From Planctomycetota bacterium (GTDB lineage: Bacteria > Planctomycetota > UBA8742 > UBA2392), in contig JADLAK010000101.1 in the NCBI GenBank assembly GCA_020848275.1, positions 25,083-89,082 on the forward strand: a stretch of DNA of 64,000 bases. The letters are read 5' to 3'. The position numbers were made by a program, and so were the translations under genes. The notes under the pieces were generated by a model. That model searched no databases. It saw only the letters and a program-made list of their open reading frames with translations, and was not told the DNA's origin. Below are positions 43,264-51,658 of this stretch, in pieces (the stretch's first letter is position 1; each line of letters opens with the position of its first letter).

Positions 43264-43398
43264 ATCAGAGCCCGCTGCGGCGACCGGAGGGAGCGTAGTC
43301 GCAGGAAACGCATCGCGTTTGCCAGACGATGCGGGGCCGGTACCTGAAATCGTGGAGGCTTGATTGCGGCCCCGCCCCTGACTGGAGCGGGCTCTGAT
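43264..43398. ncRNA. 135-nt multi-helix element with 13-bp closing stem
   Basis: ATCAGAGCCCGCT (43264-43276) pairs perfectly with AGCGGGCTCTGAT (43386-43398). Inside are three helices: GCGAC..GTCGC, AAACGC-ATC-GCGTTT, and GCGGGGCCG with CGGCCCCGC around a 27-nt loop. The result is a four-way junction of about tRNA-like complexity. Its last base lies in the stop codon of the TIM-barrel gene. It could be a structured RNA or a mobile palindromic element (the symmetrical ends favour the latter). Confidence 0.6.
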
Positions 43399-44246
43399 CA
43401 GCTCACGTACTTGGCCAAGAATTCCCGCGCGCGTTGGGCGACTTCGACGGCCTTGTGTTCGAACGTGTACAGCTCGACCGTGATCCAGCCTTCGTACTTC
43501 GTCGCACGCAGGTTCATAAAGAACCTGTCGAAGTCGATCGCGCCGTCGCCGGGCACGAGGTGGAAATGCACGCGGTCTTTGGCGATGTCCTCGATCTGGA
43601 TGTGGTGCGTGCGGCCCTTGAATTGCGCGGCCATCACCGCCGGGTCGTCACCGACGCAATAGAAATGTCCGACGTCGAAATTTAAACCCAGCCAGCGGTC
43701 GGCGACCTTGTCGCCCGCAAATCGCTGGATGAATTCTTCGTATTCGCTGCCGTGTTCGATCAGCAGGCCGGGCTCGGGCTCGATGCACAGCCGCACGCCC
43801 GCCTTCTCCGCGTCGGGCAATACCGACCTCAGCCCCTCTTCAAACCAGTCCGCCGCCTGCTTGCGCGTGACGCCGGGGTCGATCGGGCCGCCGGGCTCGG
43901 TGCTGATTGTCGGCGAACCAAGCTTTGACGCCAGGTGCAAACACTGGCGCGTGTGTTCAACGCGCAACGCGCGGCGGCGCGGGTCGCGCTCGCACCAGCT
44001 TGGCCGGTGGCAGCCCTCGATGCCGTAGAGCATGAACGCGTTGCAGTTGCTGACCGCCAGTCCGCGCTTCTTCAGCTTCTCGCGCCAGCGTTTGATGTCC
44101 GCATCCTTAACATGCGGCGGGAACGCATGTGGCGGGTCGAGCAAAATCTCGATGCCCTGGTAACCCGCATCGGCAACGAGATCAATCGCCTCGTCGAGGC
44201 TGTAACGCTTCATCGCGTTGGACGCAAATGCCAGTTTGAACGCCAT
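43398..44246 (-). CDS. Sugar phosphate isomerase/epimerase-like TIM-barrel protein
   Basis: A 282-residue AP_endonuc_2/xylose-isomerase-like barrel. Metal-site residues are visible in ISTEPGG, LCIEPEPGLLIEHG, LNFDVGHFYCVGDD, HHIQIEDIA and HFHLVPGDGAIDFDRFF, and WITVELYTFEH. These proteins isomerise or epimerise sugars or inositols, or act in ether-lipid or C-P metabolism; the substrate cannot be read. It lies downstream of the sugar-related genes of this region and upstream of the structured element. Confidence 0.85.
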   Translation of the reverse strand: MAFKLAFASNAMKRYSLDEAIDLVADAGYQGIEILLDPPHAFPPHVKDADIKRWREKLKKRGLAVSNCNAFMLYGIEGCHRPSWCERDPRRRALRVEHTRQCLHLASKLGSPTISTEPGGPIDPGVTRKQAADWFEEGLRSVLPDAEKAGVRLCIEPEPGLLIEHGSEYEEFIQRFAGDKVADRWLGLNFDVGHFYCVGDDPAVMAAQFKGRTHHIQIEDIAKDRVHFHLVPGDGAIDFDRFFMNLRATKYEGWITVELYTFEHKAVEVAQRAREFLAKYVS

Positions 44247-44279
44247 GTGCGCAGGCTAAAAGCTAAAGGCCAAAAAGCC

Positions 44280-44309
44280 ATCCGCAGATTACGCAGATGG
44301 CCGCAGATT
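44280..44309 (+). repeat. 30-bp inverted repeat, left copy
   Basis: ATCCGCAGATTACGCAGATG followed by GCCGCAGATT. It is matched at 28 of 30 positions by the inverted copy at 44991-45020, and the two bracket a single gene. Confidence 0.85.
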
Positions 44310-44313
44310 AAAA

Positions 44314-44967
44314 CTAACGCTCCGGCCCGACCGGCTTGAAACTCTCCGGCAACTTCGCCTGCTGCCCTGGCCATTGACCAAAAATCGTGAGTTCTCCCGC
44401 AGGCCGAAAGTAGTCGTATGAAATCAAATAAGCTGGCGCCGGTCTTTTCTGATGGCCCTCAACACCGATCGAACCCTCGAATCGTCCGCGCTCACTGAAT
44501 TCCCACGTCCATCTATACGCCTCAGGTTCAAAGAAACTTCCAGACAGGGTATTGCCGCGAACCACCAAGAACTTGCCCTTAATCAGTTCATCAACGGATA
44601 AAGGTTTCGCTCCAGCCTTGTTGGCTGTTTCCAATGCCGCTTTGATCTCGTGGGCGTTCCACACCACTTCGTACTCCGGATCATTGGCGTGGTATTGTGA
44701 TCCAATCAGCATGTGGGCCATCCCCATAAATCCAAGGGCAGCAATCAACCGGGAGAGGACAGACAACGCTGGCTTCCGCACTTGTAGTAAGGAACCAATT
44801 ACCACTAAGGTAAGCGAACCCGCAAAATACAACATTGGTCCCGTCTTGAGTCCTGGGGTTAGGACATCACCTAACGTGACTAACGACAGCCCAAATCCCC
44901 CACCAACTAGAATGTCGGCAAGAATGCTACGAGGTGTAGGCGACTTCTTGAGTGTTGGCTCTGCCAT
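44314..44967 (-). CDS. Unknown membrane protein in an inverted-repeat bracket
   Basis: A 217-residue protein. Three hydrophobic segments in the N-terminal half (about residues 20-38, 45-62 and 70-88) are followed by a soluble domain of about 120 residues rich in aromatic and charged residues (AYRWTWEFSERGRFEGSIGVEG, AYLISYDYFRPAGELTIFG), reminiscent of a lipocalin-like or TIGR03067-type beta domain, but this is not certain. GC content is clearly lower than in the neighbours. It is bracketed by 30-bp inverted repeats a few bases outside its stop and start codons, which suggests it moved in as a cassette. Confidence 0.65.
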   Translation of the reverse strand: MAEPTLKKSPTPRSILADILVGGGFGLSLVTLGDVLTPGLKTGPMLYFAGSLTLVVIGSLLQVRKPALSVLSRLIAALGFMGMAHMLIGSQYHANDPEYEVVWNAHEIKAALETANKAGAKPLSVDELIKGKFLVVRGNTLSGSFFEPEAYRWTWEFSERGRFEGSIGVEGHQKRPAPAYLISYDYFRPAGELTIFGQWPGQQAKLPESFKPVGPER

Positions 44968-44990
44968 GATCGGGCATTCTAACTAACCCC

Positions 44991-45020
44991 AATCTGCGTT
45001 CATCTGCGTAATCTGCGGAT
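44991..45020 (-). repeat. 30-bp inverted repeat, right copy
   Basis: On the minus strand ATCCGCAGATTACGCAGATG followed by AACGCAGATT; only two positions differ from the left copy. Confidence 0.85.
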
Positions 45021-45053
45021 TGCAGTTCAACCCGACTGGTTTATGCTCCCGCC

Positions 45054-45998
45054 ATGCGCATACTTCTCACCGGGGCGGCGGGGTTTGTCGGCAGCGCGGT
45101 TGCGCGCTTGCTCTTGACGCGTAAAGACGAAGTCATCGGCTTCGACGATTTCAACGATTTCTACGATCCCGCAATCAAGCGCGCGCGGACGCAGGAACTC
45201 GCCAGGCTCGGCACATTCAGCGAAGTCGAGGGCGACCTGCGCATAGCCGGCGATGTCGAACGCGCGTTCGGCAAGCACAAGTTCGACGTCGTCTGCCACC
45301 TCGCCGCGCGCGCGGGCGTGCGTCCAAGCCTCGAAGACCCGGCGCTTTACATCGACACGAACATCAAAGGCACAGTGCATGTGCTCGAAGCGATGCACCG
45401 CCGCGGGCTCAAAAAGCTTGTGTTCGCGAGTTCCAGCAGCGTCTATGGCGGCAACACGAAAGTCCCGTTCGGCGAAGACGACCCCGTGATTGACCCGTGG
45501 TCGCCCTACGCCGCAAGCAAACGCGCCGCCGAGCAGATGCTCGCGGTCTATCACCACCTTTACGGCATCGAGAGCTTCGCGCTGCGCTTTTTCACGGTCT
45601 ACGGGCCCGGCCAGCGTCCGGACCTCGCGATTGCCAAGTTCGTGGGGTTAATCGCGCGCGGCGAGGAAGTGCCGTTTTTCGGCGACGGCAAAAGCGGCCG
45701 CGATTACACGTTTGTCGACGACATCGCCGCGGGCGTGGTCGCCGCGATTGACCGCGTAAAAGGCTGCGAGATCATCAACCTCGGCGGCGAAAAACCTGTG
45801 ACGCTGAACGAAATGCTGGCGACGATTGAAAAAGTGCTCGGTAAAAAGGCGAAGCTGAAACGCCTGCCCGACCAGCCCGGTGATGTGCCGATCACCTGCG
45901 CCGACACGCGCAAAGCCCGCAAGCTGCTGGGCTACAAGCCCAGCGTCACCTTCGAAGAAGGCGTCCGCCGCTACGTCGAATCCACTCGCAAAACTTAG
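45054..45998 (+). CDS. NAD-dependent sugar-nucleotide epimerase/dehydratase
   Basis: A 314-residue extended short-chain dehydrogenase. The NAD site is GAAGFVGSAV at the N-terminus, the catalytic SSS...Y-x-x-x-K is ASSSSVYGG and YAASKRAAEQM, and the substrate region RFFTVYGPGQRPDLAIAKF is typical of UDP-glucuronate 4-epimerases and their relatives. It probably makes an activated sugar for the glycosyltransferases around it. The exact substrate is not certain. Confidence 0.88.
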   Translation: MRILLTGAAGFVGSAVARLLLTRKDEVIGFDDFNDFYDPAIKRARTQELARLGTFSEVEGDLRIAGDVERAFGKHKFDVVCHLAARAGVRPSLEDPALYIDTNIKGTVHVLEAMHRRGLKKLVFASSSSVYGGNTKVPFGEDDPVIDPWSPYAASKRAAEQMLAVYHHLYGIESFALRFFTVYGPGQRPDLAIAKFVGLIARGEEVPFFGDGKSGRDYTFVDDIAAGVVAAIDRVKGCEIINLGGEKPVTLNEMLATIEKVLGKKAKLKRLPDQPGDVPITCADTRKARKLLGYKPSVTFEEGVRRYVESTRKT

Positions 45999-46022
45999 CC
46001 ACAAAAACACGAAAGCACCAAA
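45998..46022 (+). repeat. CACGAAA-type word repeat, left of the GxxExxY gene
   Basis: GCCACAAAAACACGAAAGCA, ending just before the GxxExxY start codon. The same words return at 46438 and, inverted, at 46488. Confidence 0.7.
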
Positions 46023-46026
46023 CGCC

Positions 46027-46426
46027 ATGACTCACGCGCCGATTGACGCAAAATTGGAAGAGCTGATCCATCGCGTGATTGGCGCCATCATCGAAGTCCA
46101 CAAGCACATTGGGCCGGGACACTTGGAGGCACACTACCTCGCGGCTCTTTGCCACGAACTCACTTTGCTCGGGATTGCGTTTCGCCGAGAGGGCACCTAT
46201 CGAGCTTGACTACAAGGGCAAACGGATCGGCGAAGGGCGCCTCGACTTGCTCATCGAGGAACAACTGATCGTTGAAATCAAAGCCGTGGAGCACATAGCC
46301 AACGTGCATGTTGCGCAGTTGATGTCCTACTTGCGCATTACGGGTCGCCGCCTCGAGTTGCTGGTGAACTTCAATGTCCCCGCGATGAATAGCCCCAACG
46401 CCATTCGGCGCGTGATCGTCGGGTAA
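46027..46426 (+). pseudogene. GxxExxY protein gene, frameshifted
   Basis: The first frame gives MTHAPIDAKLEELIHRVIGA...HIGPGHLEAHYLAALCHELT...GIAFRREGTYRA and stops; the motif GHLEAHY is the family signature. The C-terminal half continues in the +1 frame: APIELDYKGKRIGEGRLDLL...IVEIKAVEHIANVHVAQLMSYLRIT...LLVNFNVP. The break is near 46193-46205 and a single-base change would restore one 130-residue protein. GxxExxY proteins have a PD-(D/E)XK nuclease-like fold (LDLL...VEIKA) and are often solitary. A sequencing error or a programmed frameshift would also explain it. Confidence 0.85.
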
Positions 46427-46437
46427 ATTCAGAACGA

Positions 46438-46515
46438 GCCACTAAAACACAAAACCACGAAACGATTTGCCGCGGACCGGTGACAATCCTTTTGTGCTTT
46501 GGTGTTTTTTGTGGC
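46438..46515. repeat. CACGAAA-type inverted word repeat, right of the GxxExxY gene
   Basis: Left arm GCCACTAAAACACAAAACCA (46438 on), right arm its near complement (46488-46515, TTTTGTGCTTTGGTG...GTGGC). It shares its words with the repeat before the gene. Confidence 0.75.
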
Positions 46516-46553
46516 AATCAATTGCTGCAATCCCGCGCCACTAATTCCCAATC

Positions 46554-46575
46554 ATGATCAACCATGGTTGATCAT
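46554..46575. promoter_or_regulatory. 22-bp perfect palindrome at a start codon
   Basis: ATGATCAACCA directly followed by its exact reverse complement. The ATG at 46564 lies at the palindrome's centre, so protein binding or an RNA hairpin here would control the gene that follows. Confidence 0.75.
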
Positions 46576-47037
46576 GCGCCCCAGCCGCATTTGAGTTCCG
46601 AAAAACTCGCCGACTTGCGGCGGCAACTCGCGGACCACAAAGCGAAGCAGTGGACGACATCGGACTACGTATTCTGGACGGTAACGCTTATCTTCGCCGT
46701 ATCGGTCGTGACTTGTGCGGTGTGGCCAATGCCTGCCTCTCCACGCGAGTCAAAATCCAGCGAGGCCCGTGCCGCTTTGGGCACGATCAAGGACCGCCTG
46801 CGCGTGAAGTTCATCCAGAACAAAGGCAAGGCGGATCCGTCGTGGAAGTTGTCTGACCTGGTGAACACTTCCGAACTCGCAGGCCAATACTATGGCGCGG
46901 CCGATTACAGCCTTGTGTCCCTGACCGAGAACACCGCCATGTTCCGCGCCGCGGCAAACACCAACAACACGTCGCCGCAGGTCACGATGACCGTCACCAA
47001 CATCCAGACCGGTGCGGCGACGCTGACCAGCCCGTAA
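46564..47037 (+). CDS. Single-pass membrane protein with pilin-like C-terminal domain
   Basis: A 157-residue protein. Residues 1-33 are cytoplasmic, 34-55 a membrane helix, and the rest is outside. The segment EARAALGTIKDRLRVKFIQNKGKADPSW and the following DLVNTSELAGQYYGAADYSL resemble the helix-to-beta part of type IV pilins and pseudopilins, but there is no prepilin leader or Glu5, so it would not be processed by the usual peptidase. The family is uncertain. Its start codon lies in the 22-bp palindrome. Confidence 0.6.
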   Translation: MVDHAPQPHLSSEKLADLRRQLADHKAKQWTTSDYVFWTVTLIFAVSVVTCAVWPMPASPRESKSSEARAALGTIKDRLRVKFIQNKGKADPSWKLSDLVNTSELAGQYYGAADYSLVSLTENTAMFRAAANTNNTSPQVTMTVTNIQTGAATLTSP

Positions 47038-47040
47038 ATG

Positions 47041-47060
47041 CTGCGGTTAGGAAACCGCAG
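47041..47060 (+). other. Perfect hairpin after the pilin-like gene
   Basis: CTGCGGTT-AGGA-AACCGCAG starts 4 nt past the stop codon. It is followed by A-rich, not T-rich, sequence, so it may protect the 3' end rather than terminate. Confidence 0.6.
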
Positions 47061-47063
47061 CCA

Positions 47064-47097
47064 CGAAAAAAACAAAAGGGCGACGCGAACGTCGCCC
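47064..47097 (-). terminator. Intrinsic terminator with UUCG loop
   Basis: On the minus strand GGGCGACG-TTCG-CGTCGCCC is followed by TTTTGTTTTTTTCG. It terminates the small gene at 47142-47438. Confidence 0.92.
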
Positions 47098-47141
47098 CCT
47101 GAAAGTCGGAACAGCACATCGACCTGGAGGTCGATGCCACT

Positions 47142-47438
47142 CTACTTGCCGCCGAGTTGCTTCAGACCCTTCTGCAGGTCGTCGCTGTTCATGCACGGCG
47201 AATAATCCACCGACGCGTTCAGCCCGCTGAACAGCGGCTCCACAATCGAGGGAAGGTTCGACACGTCCTTCAGGTCGAACACCGCATACATCGTGCGCTT
47301 GCCGCCGCGCAGCGTGAAATAGCTGCACTCCGGCTTGGCCTTCTCGCTGAACTCGCCGATGATGCGGCCGATGCTGCCGTCCTTGACGGCCTTATTGCCG
47401 GCGTCAACCGGAATTGAAGCACGTAGCAGTACTCGCAT
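47142..47438 (-). CDS. Small unknown protein, possible alpha+beta barrel
   Basis: 98 residues from the ATG at 47438, which has CAGGAG 8 nt upstream; the longer frame to 47609 runs into a word repeat. The sequence MRVLLRASIPVDAGNKAVKDGSIGRIIGEFSE...CSYFTLRGGKRTMYAVFDLKDVSNLPSIVEPLF looks like a two-strand, helix, two-strand dimeric alpha/beta barrel (as in GYD and similar small domains). No function known. It has its own strong terminator. Confidence 0.75.
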   Translation of the reverse strand: MRVLLRASIPVDAGNKAVKDGSIGRIIGEFSEKAKPECSYFTLRGGKRTMYAVFDLKDVSNLPSIVEPLFSGLNASVDYSPCMNSDDLQKGLKQLGGK

Positions 47439-47539
47439 GTCTGTCTCCTGAAATTGGTTTGTGCCCGGAATAGGACCGCCGATTCTGGCGTTTGAAATGC
47501 GCCGCCGCAATGCCGCGCGACGAAATTCACAAATGCTTG

Positions 47540-47619
47540 ATGGTGGTTGGCGGATCGTGGTTCGTCGTTCGTAAGAGACGATGGCTTTCGAACCACCAAC
47601 CATGAACAACCAACCACGA
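47540..47619. repeat. Word-type inverted repeat (GGTGGTTGG / CCAACCACC)
   Basis: Left arm TGGTGGTTGGCGGATCGTGG and TTCGTCGTTCG; right arm CGAACCACCAACCATGAAC and AACCAACCACGA. It lies between the small gene and uvrB. Confidence 0.75.
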
Positions 47620-47650
47620 TTTCTGTCGCCACAGGGTGTATCCTTTCAAC

Positions 47651-49903
47651 ATGCCCCAACAGGCCTTCAAACTTGTCTCCGATAACACGCCGCGCGGCGA
47701 CCAGCCCGCCGCGATTGCCAAGATCGTCGAGGGCATCAACGCCGGCGTGCCCGCGCAGACGCTGCTTGGCGTCACCGGCAGCGGCAAAACTTTCACCATG
47801 GCGCAGGTCGTTGCGGCGGTAAATCGCCCCACGCTGATCATGGCGCCGAACAAGACTCTCGCCGCGCAGCTCTTTGGCGAGTTCAAGCGGCTGTTTCCGT
47901 TCAACGCCGTCGAATACTTCGTCAGTTACTACGACTACTACCTGCCCGAGGCGTATATCCCGAGCACGGACACGTACATCGACAAAGACTCGATGATCAA
48001 CGACCGCCTCGACCGCCTGCGCCACAGCGCCACGCGCAGCCTGCTCGACCGGCAGGATGTCCTGATCGTCGCGAGCGTGAGCTGCATCTTCGGCCTGGGC
48101 TCGCCCGAAGCCTACGAGGGCGCGCTGCTCTACGCCGAGAAGGGCGTGCCATTGACGCGTCAAGATGCCGTCAAGAAGCTGGTCGAGATCCAGTACACGC
48201 GCAACGACATGGATCTAAAGCGCGGGACGTGGCGCGCGCGCGGCGACGTGCTCGACGTCTACCCCATCTACGAAGACGCCAAGCTGATCCGCTTTGAGTT
48301 CTTCGGCGATGACCTCGACCACATTTGGGAAATCGACCCGCTGACCGGCGAAGTGCTGGGCGAACTCGACAAGATTACGGTTTATCCGGCCACGCACTAC
48401 GTCACGCCCAAGGCGAAGCTTCAGGCGGCGGTCGCGGACATCCGGGCCGAACTTGTCGAGCGCGTGCAGGCCTTCAAGACGCAGGGCAAATTGCTCGAGG
48501 CGCAGCGCCTGGAACAACGCACGAAGTACGACCTCGAACTGATCGAGGAAATCGGTTCGTGCAAGGGCATCGAAAACTACTCGCGGCACTTCGAGCGCCG
48601 CGGGCCGGGCAGCACGCCGCCGACGCTCATGAGCTACCTGCCGAAAAACGCGTTGATCATGGTGGACGAAAGCCACGTGACGATCCCGCAGATCGGCGGC
48701 ATGTACCGCGGCGACCGCGCGCGCAAAACCACGCTGGTCGAATACGGTTTCCGCCTGCCCAGCGCGCTCGACAATCGCCCGCTGACCTTCGAAGAATTCG
48801 AGGGCATCAAACGCCAGACGCTGTACGTCAGCGCGACGCCCGGCCCGTACGAACTCGAGCACACCAAGGACCACGTCGTCGAACAGATCGTGCGCCCGAC
48901 CGGTTTAATAGACCCGGTCATCGATGTGCTGCCGGCGCGCGGCCAGGTCGACGACGTGATCGCGCAGATCCAGCCTGTCATCAAACGCGGCGAGCGCGCG
49001 CTAGTCTGCACGCTGACCAAACGCATGGCCGAGGAACTCAGCGATTACTTAAAATCGCTCGACTTCCGCGTCCGCTACCTGCATGCCGAAATCGACACGC
49101 TCGAGCGCATGGAAATCCTGCGCGACCTGCGCAAGGGCGAGTTCGACATCCTCGTCGGAATCAACCTTTTGCGCGAGGGCCTCGACCTGCCGGAAGTTTC
49201 GTTGATCTGCATCCTCGACGCCGACAAGGAAGGCTACCTGCGCTCGCAGCGTTCGCTGATCCAGATGGTCGGGCGCGCCGCGCGCAACCTCAACGGTCGC
49301 GTGGTGTTCTACGGCGACAAAATCACCGGCAGCATGCAGTACACGATTGACGAGACCAACCGCCGCCGCAGGTTGCAGCTTGAATACAACAAGCAGCACA
49401 AAATCACGCCCAAAACCGTCATCAACAAAATCGACGATGTACTGGGCAGCATCTTCGAGGCCGATTACGTCACGGTCGAAAAGGGCGACCCGGTGGTGCT
49501 CGATTACTCCAAGATTTTCGGCAAGGGCAACCACGGCAAGGGCCACCCGATGAGTTCGCGCACCGGCGTCAAAGGCCAGCCGCCGACGAACGCGAATGAT
49601 ACCGAGGAAGCGCTGGGCGCCGGACGTAATTTCGCGACACGCCGCGCGCTGAAGGCCGCCGAGGACGCGGGCGCGCTCAATGGCCGCAAAAAGCGGCTGA
49701 TCGAGAAGGGAATTCTGCCGCCGGAGAGTTCGCCGCCGCCCAAGGGCATCGCGCGCGAGGTCAACCCCGCCGATGTGCCCAAGCTGATCGGCGAACTCGA
49801 GAAGGAAATGTTCGCCGCGGCCAAAGAGCTGGACTTCGAACGCGCCGCGCTCTTGCGCGACGAACTCCGCGCTTTGCAGAAGATTGAGTTGGGCATCAAG
49901 TAA
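47651..49903 (+). CDS. uvrB: Excinuclease ABC subunit UvrB
   Basis: A 750-residue UvrB, the damage-verifying helicase of nucleotide excision repair. Walker A is [12 protein letters not shown], the DNA-binding beta-hairpin is [21 protein letters not shown], the helicase II box is DESH, later motifs are [12 protein letters not shown] and QMVGRAARN, and the C-terminal UVR motif ([24 protein letters not shown]) contacts UvrC. It is about 80 residues longer than usual: a basic, proline- and alanine-rich stretch between the helicase core and the UVR motif. The ATG at 47651 is chosen over an upstream GTG. Confidence 0.97.
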   Translation: MPQQAFKLVSDNTPRGDQPAAIAKIVEGINAGVPAQTLLGVTGSGKTFTMAQVVAAVNRPTLIMAPNKTLAAQLFGEFKRLFPFNAVEYFVSYYDYYLPEAYIPSTDTYIDKDSMINDRLDRLRHSATRSLLDRQDVLIVASVSCIFGLGSPEAYEGALLYAEKGVPLTRQDAVKKLVEIQYTRNDMDLKRGTWRARGDVLDVYPIYEDAKLIRFEFFGDDLDHIWEIDPLTGEVLGELDKITVYPATHYVTPKAKLQAAVADIRAELVERVQAFKTQGKLLEAQRLEQRTKYDLELIEEIGSCKGIENYSRHFERRGPGSTPPTLMSYLPKNALIMVDESHVTIPQIGGMYRGDRARKTTLVEYGFRLPSALDNRPLTFEEFEGIKRQTLYVSATPGPYELEHTKDHVVEQIVRPTGLIDPVIDVLPARGQVDDVIAQIQPVIKRGERALVCTLTKRMAEELSDYLKSLDFRVRYLHAEIDTLERMEILRDLRKGEFDILVGINLLREGLDLPEVSLICILDADKEGYLRSQRSLIQMVGRAARNLNGRVVFYGDKITGSMQYTIDETNRRRRLQLEYNKQHKITPKTVINKIDDVLGSIFEADYVTVEKGDPVVLDYSKIFGKGNHGKGHPMSSRTGVKGQPPTNANDTEEALGAGRNFATRRALKAAEDAGALNGRKKRLIEKGILPPESSPPPKGIAREVNPADVPKLIGELEKEMFAAAKELDFERAALLRDELRALQKIELGIK

Positions 49904-49906
49904 CTC

Positions 49907-49927
49907 TGCCGCTTTGCGGCTTTTGGG
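49907..49927 (+). terminator. Short terminator after uvrB
   Basis: GCCGC-TTT-GCGGC followed by TTTTGGGGTTT, 4 nt past the stop codon. Confidence 0.65.
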
Positions 49928-50003
49928 GTTTGCCTCGGGTTGTTTTGCTTGAGTCTAATCGCCGCAGTTTTCAAAATGGAGTTGCCGGGCTGAGGAGACT
50001 CTC

Positions 50004-51047
50004 ATGCGCCCGTGCATCCGCCGCGTCACCATCGCCGCAGTCGCCGCAATCACGCTGGCATTGATGTCCTGCGCGGGAGGTCCAGGTCGCGACATCAACA
50101 ACGCCGTCCAGGACATTCCCCTGCTGTTTTTTATTAAACGAACGTATTCGTGGATGGCCGTCGAGTACGGCAATGAAAAGGAGTCCGTCGTCATCATCCG
50201 CGACCCGCCCAACAACGGCCCCGTCATCGGCCGCTGGTTTCCCAAGGCGAGCGTGACCGAGCAACTCGACGGCAATGTGCTGATCCATCTCGACGGCTAC
50301 GGTTACAGCGGCCACAAACTCGCTTCCAACGTGTTTTTCCGCGCCAGCAGCGAGTGTCTGTACAAAATGAATATCAACAGTGACATCGGCAATTTCTATT
50401 CGACCTTCATTCCGGTCAGCGAGCCGAAGGTCTCCTTCCATATCTTCCACATCACCGCCAGCGGCGGCGTCGGGGGCATTGCAGACACGCCCGAAAACCG
50501 CGCGCAGGCCACGAAGATCGGCGTGGAGGTCTTCACTGACGCGATCAAGCAGGGCTTCACGGTCGCGATGGAACGCGTCAAAGAAGGGCAGATCTGGCTC
50601 GGCATCGGCCCCAGGCCAGACCAGCCCTCCAAGCCCTATTGGGCAACGCCCGGCGATCACGACGTCGTCAATGAGTTCGTGCGCATCCGAGAGGACGGCA
50701 AGGATTTCATCGGCCCGATTCGCGTCCACAAGGGTGACCAGTTGAGCCTGAAAGTCCAGACGGAGTGCGGCTGGGGCATGGACTGCTACCTCGTCGAGAA
50801 CAGCGTCGTGCTCGGGGCGCTGGCCAGCCACGTCGACCCGGAAAACAATCCACCACGCGAGCACTTTGTGCTCGCCAAGCAGGAGGGCACAAAATCGTGG
50901 GAACAGACATTGCCTGTGACGTCTGACGGGGTGGTCTGGCTGATCGTCGACAACGCAAACGGCGGCGGCGCAACGCCGCCCACCGACGGCGTCGATAATA
51001 TCCTGGACGCGACGGTGTATATCGGGCTGGTGCGGGCAAAGCAGTAA
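50004..51047 (+). CDS. Lipoprotein of unknown function
   Basis: A 347-residue protein. The signal (basic MRPCIRRV, hydrophobic stretch ending LALMSC) is a lipobox. The mature domain is mixed alpha/beta with aromatic strands (YSWMAVEYGNEKESVVIIRD, FHIFHITASGGVGG) and a Gly/Asn-rich end, ending in a beta-strand segment ILDATVYIGLV that recalls bacterial pre-peptidase or carbohydrate-binding modules; this is only a resemblance. First of a run of three exported-protein genes on the plus strand. Confidence 0.7.
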   Translation: MRPCIRRVTIAAVAAITLALMSCAGGPGRDINNAVQDIPLLFFIKRTYSWMAVEYGNEKESVVIIRDPPNNGPVIGRWFPKASVTEQLDGNVLIHLDGYGYSGHKLASNVFFRASSECLYKMNINSDIGNFYSTFIPVSEPKVSFHIFHITASGGVGGIADTPENRAQATKIGVEVFTDAIKQGFTVAMERVKEGQIWLGIGPRPDQPSKPYWATPGDHDVVNEFVRIREDGKDFIGPIRVHKGDQLSLKVQTECGWGMDCYLVENSVVLGALASHVDPENNPPREHFVLAKQEGTKSWEQTLPVTSDGVVWLIVDNANGGGATPPTDGVDNILDATVYIGLVRAKQ

Positions 51048-51116
51048 GCGGCGCTTGTAAACAACACGATGACCATGTTGAATCCGCCCATCACTTTCGA
51101 AACGGGGAGAGGGCTC

Positions 51117-51548
51117 ATGCGTAAGTTCGTGTTCGTGCTGTTGCTACTTGTGGCGTGCGTGTCGGTGGTGGCTTGCGGCGGCGGAACCAACAACGCACCC
51201 AGCAACACTTCAGGCGGAGGAGGAGGAGGCGGCGGGATGGACCAAAGCACGCCGGAAGGCCTGATCGCGCTGATGACGGCGGCACTGGCCAACGTGGACG
51301 CGGACAAGGCATCAAGCTACTTCGTGGAGGAAGACCGTGCCGCGATGAAGGCTAATTTTACAAAGGCCAAGGACTCCGGCATCGTCAGCATCCAGGCCAA
51401 GTTCACCAACCTGAAGGTGACCGGCGACGAAGCTACGGCGGACATGGAGCTTCCCGGCAAGGACAAAGAGGGCAAAGAAAAAATGGCCGGCCCGAGCAAG
51501 CAAGTGAAAATGGTCAAGAAGGACGGCAAGTGGTGGTCCAAGAAGTAA
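51117..51548 (+). CDS. Small lipoprotein, NTF2-like fold
   Basis: 143 residues from the ATG at 51117, with GGGGAGAGGG upstream. The signal ends VSVVAC; a Ser/Gly linker (about 30-45) leads to a domain with the DUF4878/NTF2-like layout: helical PEGLIALMTAALANVDADKASSYF, then strands VSIQAKFTNLKVTGDEATADMEL and KQVKMVKKDGKWWSK. A similar layout is common among bacterial lipoproteins that bind small ligands or partners. A terminator follows. Confidence 0.78.
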   Translation: MRKFVFVLLLLVACVSVVACGGGTNNAPSNTSGGGGGGGGMDQSTPEGLIALMTAALANVDADKASSYFVEEDRAAMKANFTKAKDSGIVSIQAKFTNLKVTGDEATADMELPGKDKEGKEKMAGPSKQVKMVKKDGKWWSKK

Positions 51549-51574
51549 GTTGAAATTCCGAGGGCAGCGCGTCT

Positions 51575-51608
51575 GGGGCGACAGAGATGTCGCCCCTGCT
51601 ATTTTCTC
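51575..51608 (+). terminator. Terminator with GGGGCGACA stem
   Basis: GGGGCGACA-GAGA-TGTCGCCCC followed by TGCTATTTTC, about 25 nt past the lipoprotein stop codon. It shares its stem core with the hairpins at 20888, 34368, 47064 and 63698. Confidence 0.8.
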
Positions 51609-51658
51609 GCCGCAGCTTTAGAGCGCGCATAGCCCTTTTTGCATGGTACTTTTGAGCC

